64,000 nt of DNA from Gemmobacter caeruleus (lineage in GTDB: Bacteria; Pseudomonadota; Alphaproteobacteria; Rhodobacterales; Rhodobacteraceae): NCBI RefSeq assembly GCF_008271655.1, contig NZ_VKKX01000011.1, positions 620,001 to 684,000 of the forward strand, given 5' to 3'. Positions 59,794-64,000 of the stretch are shown here, in pieces; positions within the stretch are counted from its first letter, which is position 1, and each line of letters opens with the position of its first letter. A program made the position numbers and the translations under genes. Under the pieces are notes generated by a model, which saw nothing but the letters and a program-made list of their open reading frames with translations, ran no database searches and was not told where the DNA came from.

Positions 59794-60582
59794 TCAGTCG
59801 CGATTGCCGAGGAATTGCAGCAGGAACATGAACATGTTGATGAAGTCGAGATAGAGGTTCAGCGCCCCCATCACCGCCGAGCGGCCGATCCAGGCCTCGC
59901 CCCCCGCATCGCCCTGATGGGCGAAGGCGAGATACTGGCCCTTGATCTGCTGCGTGTCATAGGCGGTCAGACCGGCAAAGATCAGCACGCCGAGGAAGGA
60001 AATCACGCTCGACAGCCCGTCGATGTTGAAGAACATGTTGACGAGCGAGGCCACCAGAAGCCCGATCACCCCCATGATGAGGAAGGTGCCGATCGGCCCC
60101 AGATCGCGCTTGGTGGTATAGCCGTAAAGGCTCAGCCCCAGAAAGGCGATCGCGGTCACAAGGAAGGTCGTCGCGATGGAGGCGCCGGTGAACACCAGGA
60201 AGATCGAGCTGAGCGACACGCCCATGGCGACCGCATAGGCATAGAAGGCCAGCTGCGCCGCGGCCGGCGACAGGCGGTTGATCATGGCGCTGAGGCCAAA
60301 GACAAAGACCAGCGGCAGGAACATCACCACCCACTTCAGCGGCGAGGTATAGAGCGCGGCCCCGAAGGAGGTGAGGTATTCGCCCGCCCCGATCTGCACC
60401 ACACCTGAGGCCGCATCGCCCGTGACGGCCAGCCCCGCGATGGCCCAGGCCGCCGCGCCGGTGATCACCATGGCCACCGACATCAGGCCATAGACCTTGT
60501 TCATATAGGCGCGAAGGCCCTGGTCGATCTGCGCCGCGCGGGCGCCGACCGTGCCCGTGCGAAGGGTATCATATTCAGCCAT
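59794..60582 (-). CDS. Bax inhibitor-1/YccA-family membrane protein
   Basis: A 262-residue inner-membrane protein with seven transmembrane helices, homologous to TMBIM/BI-1. The acidic C-terminal region FAGLTAYDTQQIKGQYLAF holds the conserved Asp pair thought to sense pH and gate calcium leak in this family; ALNLYLDFINMFMFLLQFLG is the conserved end. YccA interacts with the FtsH protease in E. coli. The start follows TCGGAGGCACGA. Confidence 0.93.
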   Translation of the reverse strand: MAEYDTLRTGTVGARAAQIDQGLRAYMNKVYGLMSVAMVITGAAAWAIAGLAVTGDAASGVVQIGAGEYLTSFGAALYTSPLKWVVMFLPLVFVFGLSAMINRLSPAAAQLAFYAYAVAMGVSLSSIFLVFTGASIATTFLVTAIAFLGLSLYGYTTKRDLGPIGTFLIMGVIGLLVASLVNMFFNIDGLSSVISFLGVLIFAGLTAYDTQQIKGQYLAFAHQGDAGGEAWIGRSAVMGALNLYLDFINMFMFLLQFLGNRD

Positions 60583-60700
60583 TCGTGCCTCCGAGTTCAG
60601 ACTGTTCCATGGCGCGCGATCCTGCGCGCGCGCGTTATGGGGTCAATATCGGAAGCGTCGGGCGGGTTTTCAAGGCGGTGCGGCGCATCTCTGCGCCGGA

Positions 60701-60922
60701 TCAGGATTTTTGCCGCCAATGGCCCGGCGCGTCCCAGTCGGTGCGGGTGGCCAGCGCCTCGGCCTCGGCGCGGGTCAGGCCGATGTCGCGCAGCAAGTGG
60801 CGGTCCAGTGCCAGCAGATGCCGCTGCGACCGGCGAAAGGCGCGGCGGGCCATCCAGCCGCGCAGCAGGGCGCTCGGCGACAGGCGGAAGGGGCGGGCGG
60901 GAAGGTGCGAAATCTCGGACAT
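60701..60922 (-). CDS. DUF1127 small protein
   Basis: A 73-residue basic protein with the DUF1127 core (FRRSQRHLLALDRHLLRDIGLTRAEAEALA, residues about 35-65). Small DUF1127 proteins in Rhodobacter and Agrobacterium affect small-RNA, phosphate or stress pathways. The ATG follows CGGAGTGATC; a GTG two codons upstream is an alternative. It diverges from a LysR gene. Confidence 0.88.
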   Translation of the reverse strand: MSEISHLPARPFRLSPSALLRGWMARRAFRRSQRHLLALDRHLLRDIGLTRAEAEALATRTDWDAPGHWRQKS

Positions 60923-61036
60923 GATCACTCCGTTTCGTCATGGGTTGCGGGGTATTCATTCGATACGGTGATATTGACAGGCGACGCTTAATAATGAAAA
61001 TGAATGATTGTTGGTACATGAATCACGAGGCTTGAT
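60923..61036. promoter_or_regulatory. Divergent region, DUF1127 / LysR
   Basis: The 114-base gap is A+T-rich for this genome and has clustered TGATTG, TTGACA (60977) and ATTCATTCG-type elements. TTGACAGGCG may be a -35 box for the leftward or rightward gene. A LysR T-N11-A site is not clear. It is a probable control region for both genes. Confidence 0.35.
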
Positions 61037-61906
61037 ATGGCGCGCAATCTGGATCTGACGGCCCTGCGGGCCTTCGTCGCGGTGGTGGATGCGGGCGGGG
61101 TCACGCGGGCGGCGGGGTTGCTGAACCTCACGCAGAGCGCGGTCTCGATGCAGATCAAGCGGCTGGAGGAGGGGCTGGGGGTGGAGCTGTTCCTGCGCGC
61201 CGCGCGCCGGCTGAGCGTCACCGCCGAGGGCGAGCAACTTCTGGGCTATGCGCGCCGCATGCTGGAGCTGAACGATGCCGCGCTGGAACGCATGGGCCTT
61301 GCCGCCTTTGAGGGCGAGATCCGGCTGGGCGTGCCGCATGACATCGTCTATCCGGCGATTCCCGCGGTGTTGAAGCGGCTGGCCGGGCAGTTCCCGCGGC
61401 TGCGGGTCAATCTGGCCTCGTCCTTCACCATGCTGTTGCGCGATGGGTTTGCCCGCGGCGATTTCGACATCATCCTGACCACCGAAGACCGCCCCGGCCC
61501 CGAGGGCGAGGTGCTGTCGCGGCAGAACCTAGTCTGGATCGGCGCGCAGGATGGCGCCGCCGCCACCCGTCGCCCGCTGCGGCTGGCGTTCAAGGATACC
61601 TGCATCTTCCGCCCGCTGGCGCAGGGCGCGCTGGATCGCGCCGGCCTGCCCTGGGAAACCGCGCTGGAGGGCGACAGCGAACAGGCCGCCGAGGCGATGG
61701 TGGCCGCCGATCTGGCGATCTCGGCCCGGATCGAGGGGCGCTGCCCGCCCGGCACCGCCGAGGTGACGGGGCAGGGCCTGCCCGATCTGGGCAGCCTGTC
61801 GATCTGCCTCTATGCCGCCCCCACGGCGCGCGGCGAGGCGATCGAGACGATGTTGTCGGAACTGCGGCTGGCCTATGGCGGCACGGCGCGGGCCGAGGCG
61901 GCTTGA
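61037..61906 (+). CDS. LysR-family transcriptional regulator
   Basis: A 289-residue regulator. The winged helix-turn-helix (1-60) reads LDLTALRAFVAVVDAGGVTRAAGLLNLTQSAVSMQIKRLEEGLGVELFLR; the co-inducer domain (about 90-285) is a two-lobe binding-protein fold. It lies divergent from the DUF1127 gene, which is its probable target. A weak GAGGCTTGAT site precedes the ATG. Confidence 0.93.
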   Translation: MARNLDLTALRAFVAVVDAGGVTRAAGLLNLTQSAVSMQIKRLEEGLGVELFLRAARRLSVTAEGEQLLGYARRMLELNDAALERMGLAAFEGEIRLGVPHDIVYPAIPAVLKRLAGQFPRLRVNLASSFTMLLRDGFARGDFDIILTTEDRPGPEGEVLSRQNLVWIGAQDGAAATRRPLRLAFKDTCIFRPLAQGALDRAGLPWETALEGDSEQAAEAMVAADLAISARIEGRCPPGTAEVTGQGLPDLGSLSICLYAAPTARGEAIETMLSELRLAYGGTARAEAA

Positions 61907-61969
61907 CGCAGGCCGGGGCGGCGGGTAGGGCCACCCGATCCGCCGCCACGCCTGAGCAAAGACAGACCG

Positions 61970-62683
61970 ATGCCCCACGCCCCCCATCCCGAACGCCGCA
62001 ACTTCTATGGCCGGACCCATGGCAAGACCCTGCGCGCCAGCCAGAAGACCTATCTGGCCGAGGATCTGGGCAAGCTGAGCCTGGACGGTGTGACCGTGCA
62101 GTCGAACCCGGGGCGCAGGCCGCTGGATCTGGCGGCGCTGACGGGGGGGCGGCCGCTCTGGCTTGAGGTCGGCTTTGGCGGCGGCGAGCATCTGGTCCAT
62201 ATGGCGGCGCGTTACCCGGACGTGTTCCTGATCGGCTGCGAGCCCTTTGTGAACGGCATTGCCATGCTGCTGGGCAAGATCCGCGCGGCCGGGGTCACCA
62301 ATCTGGCGCTGCATCCGGGCGATGTGCGCGACCTGTTCGACGTGCTGCCGCCCGAAACCGTGTCAAAGGCCTTTCTGAACTACCCCGATCCCTGGCCCAA
62401 GGCGCGCCATCACCGCCGCCGCTTCGTGACGCCCGATTACCTCGGGCCGCTGGCGCGCAGCCTGAAGCCGGGCGCGGAATTCCGGGTGGCGACCGATATC
62501 CCCGATTATGTCCGTCAGACGCTGGAGGAAGTGCCGGTCGCGGGCTTCGATCTGGTCGAAAAGGCCGGCCCCGGTTTCGGCCAGGGCGCCGCCTGGGAGG
62601 ACTGGCTTTCGACGCGCTATGAACAAAAGGCGCTGCGCGAGGGGCGCGACCCGCATTACCTGACCTTCCGCCGGCAGGGCTGA
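61970..62683 (+). CDS. trmB: tRNA (guanine-N7-)-methyltransferase
   Basis: A 237-residue class I SAM methyltransferase that makes m7G46 in tRNA. RNFYGRTHGKTLRASQKTYL is the alphaproteobacterial start, LWLEVGFGGGEHLVHMA the SAM loop, and AFLNYPDPWPKARHHRRRFV the PDPWPK-type catalytic motif. It stands 63 bases downstream of the LysR gene. Confidence 0.95.
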   Translation: MPHAPHPERRNFYGRTHGKTLRASQKTYLAEDLGKLSLDGVTVQSNPGRRPLDLAALTGGRPLWLEVGFGGGEHLVHMAARYPDVFLIGCEPFVNGIAMLLGKIRAAGVTNLALHPGDVRDLFDVLPPETVSKAFLNYPDPWPKARHHRRRFVTPDYLGPLARSLKPGAEFRVATDIPDYVRQTLEEVPVAGFDLVEKAGPGFGQGAAWEDWLSTRYEQKALREGRDPHYLTFRRQG

Positions 62684-62786
62684 AGCCGCGCTGGCCGCGA
62701 CTGAAACAATGAATCACATCCGTTTGACGGCGCGCGACCGGGGTTTGCATTGCGTTCCCGGCATCCTAGCTGTTTGCTGTGACCAA

Positions 62787-62805
62787 GCCCGGCGGGAGGC
62801 CGGGC
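62787..62805 (+). other. Hairpin in leader of Deg protease gene
   Basis: A perfect seven-base stem GCCCGGC/GCCGGGC with a five-base loop lies 30 bases before the GTG start of the protease gene. There is no T-run. It may be the 3' end of trmB or part of a regulatory leader. Confidence 0.35.
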
Positions 62806-62834
62806 ACGTTCTTGCGACCGAAAGGAGTTCTGCG

Positions 62835-64000
62835 GTGCAATCCAGAGCGATTTCCTTGGATGTTCCGGCCCTCGCCCCGCGGCAGCGGGCGGTGCGGATG
62901 ATGGGGGCCCTGCTGCTGGGCCTGACCGTGGCCATGGGCCCCGCGCATTTCGTCGAGGCCCGGGGCGCCCCCGAGAGCTTTGCCGATCTGGCCGAAAAGA
63001 TCAGCCCGGCGGTGGTGAACATCACCACCTCGGCGGTGGTCGAAGCCTCGACCGAGTCGATGCCGCAACTGCCCGAGGGATCGCCCTTTCAGGATTTCTT
63101 CGACCAGTTCCAGAACCGCAACGGCGATACCGGCCCGCGCCGGTCCGAGGCGCTCGGTTCCGGTTTCGTGATTTCGGAGGATGGCTATATCGTCACCAAC
63201 AATCACGTCATCGAGGGCGCGGACCAGATCGAGATCGAGTTCTTTTCGCACAAGCGCCTGCCGGCCAAGCTGGTCGGGACCGATCCCAAGACCGATATCG
63301 CGCTGCTCAAGGTCGAAAGCCCCGAGGCGCTGCCCTTTGTCAGCTTTGGCGACAGCGATCTGATGCGCGTGGGCGATTGGGTCATGGCCATGGGCAACCC
63401 GCTGGGCCAGGGTTTTTCGGTCAGCGCGGGCATCGTCTCGGCGCGGGGGCGCGAATTGCAGGGCACCTATGACGACTTCCTGCAAACCGATGCCGCGATC
63501 AACAAGGGCAATTCGGGCGGGCCGCTGTTCAACATGGACGGGCAGGTGGTCGGGGTGAATACCGCGATCCTGTCGCCCACCGGCGGCTCGATCGGGATCG
63601 GCTTTTCGATGGCGTCGAATGTGGTGCAGAAGGTGACGAACCAGCTGCGCGAATTTGGCGAGACGCGGCGCGGCTGGCTGGGTGTGCGCATCCAGGACGT
63701 GACGCCCGACGTGGCCGAGGCCATGGGCCTGGGCGATGGCGCCGTGGGCGCGCTGATCACCGATGTGCCCGAGGGCCCGGCCAAGGAGGCCGGCATGATG
63801 GCGGGCGATGTGATCACGCTGTTCGACGGCAAGCCGATCAAGGATGTGCGCGACCTGACCCGCCGGGTGGCCGATGCGCCGGTGGGCGAGGCGGTCAAGG
63901 TCGAGGTGCTGCGCGAGGGCAAGACCGAGACGCTGACCGTGACGCTGGGCCGCCGCGAGGAGGCCGAGGCGACCGAGGCCGCCGCCGCCAAACCCGGCAC
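62835..64000 (+). CDS. Deg/HtrA-type serine endoprotease, 3' end cut off
   Basis: The first 388 residues of a periplasmic Do-family protease; the rest lies beyond the window. A hydrophobic segment (VRMMGALLLGLTVAMG, about residues 20-35) is a signal peptide. The trypsin-like triad is His124 (VTNNHVIEG), Asp154 (TDIALLKV) and Ser227 (NKGNSGGPLFN). PDZ1 starts near residue 275 (WLGVRIQDVTPDVAEAMGL ... VPEGPAKEAGMMAGDVI). The start is GTG behind AAAGGAG; the next ATG (residue 22) lies inside the signal peptide. Confidence 0.92.
   Translation, partial: MQSRAISLDVPALAPRQRAVRMMGALLLGLTVAMGPAHFVEARGAPESFADLAEKISPAVVNITTSAVVEASTESMPQLPEGSPFQDFFDQFQNRNGDTGPRRSEALGSGFVISEDGYIVTNNHVIEGADQIEIEFFSHKRLPAKLVGTDPKTDIALLKVESPEALPFVSFGDSDLMRVGDWVMAMGNPLGQGFSVSAGIVSARGRELQGTYDDFLQTDAAINKGNSGGPLFNMDGQVVGVNTAILSPTGGSIGIGFSMASNVVQKVTNQLREFGETRRGWLGVRIQDVTPDVAEAMGLGDGAVGALITDVPEGPAKEAGMMAGDVITLFDGKPIKDVRDLTRRVADAPVGEAVKVEVLREGKTETLTVTLGRREEAEATEAAAAKPG

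Noticed and set aside
63467-64000. A gene on the minus strand at the right edge
   Set aside because: It is fully antisense to the Deg protease coding region, which has the complete catalytic triad and PDZ domain start.
1-64000. CRISPR array, prophage or insertion sequence
   Set aside because: No regularly spaced repeats, transposase, integrase or phage structural genes were found in any frame.

Overview
The window is gene-dense, high-GC DNA (about two thirds G+C) from an alphaproteobacterial chromosome, most likely family Rhodobacteraceae (Paracoccus/Rhodobacter/Gemmobacter-like); the genus is not resolved here. The call rests on gene content and style: PleD beside a DUF3572 gene, the split hisB-hisH / hisA / hisF-hisE locus, plant-type GshA, class-A RNase P RNA, DUF1127 next to a LysR gene, and G/C-ending codons throughout. 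I see no phage, insertion sequence, CRISPR array or origin. No stretch above 300 bases lacks a gene.

Layout. 1-8 kb: end of a YceI-like gene, aldo/keto reductase, two lipoproteins, NUDIX and DUF983 genes, then an EF-hand protein, ECF sigma factor, small membrane protein and periplasmic metal-sensor-like protein in one run, followed by pleD and DUF3572. 8-16 kb: HAD phosphatase, MttB-family methyltransferase, metY, an RTX protein, an Lrp regulator divergent from a LysE exporter, a glycosyltransferase-like gene, ddaH. 16.7-25 kb: tRNA-Tyr, rlmB, a CoA-binding protein and the his genes, interleaved with opposite-strand genes and with a glutaminase coupled to hisH, then two tRNA-Gly. 25.7-42.5 kb: pyruvate carboxylase, UvrD/PcrA helicase, gshA, rsmE, ubiA, an OmpA-family protein, gabD, an EamA transporter and adenine deaminase.

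42.6-46.1 kb holds a TIM-barrel isomerase-like gene, a LacI-type regulator, a three-histidine-box desaturase-like oxygenase and a Rieske ferredoxin. This resembles mocC/mocD/mocE of rhizopine (methyl-inosamine) catabolism. 46.1-54.9 kb is the most distinctive block: a TctDE two-component system plus an orphan solute-binding protein, divergent from tctCBA, which runs on into an AtuA-family protein, a DUF4387 protein and an AbrB-family membrane protein. It reads as a sensor, importer and enzyme module for an unknown carboxylate. 54.9-64 kb is housekeeping: gatCA, a lipoprotein, an amidase, rnpB, DUF533, rpmG, a BI-1 family protein, DUF1127/LysR, trmB and the start of a Deg protease.

Small-scale structure is also notable. 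A 61-bp repeat and a related hairpin lie between convergent gene pairs. Four other convergent pairs share one CTAG as overlapping stop codons. Perfect TTCG/CGAA palindromes lie between hisB and hisH and inside an EamA gene. The PleD homologue has Asn where the receiver phospho-acceptor Asp should be.
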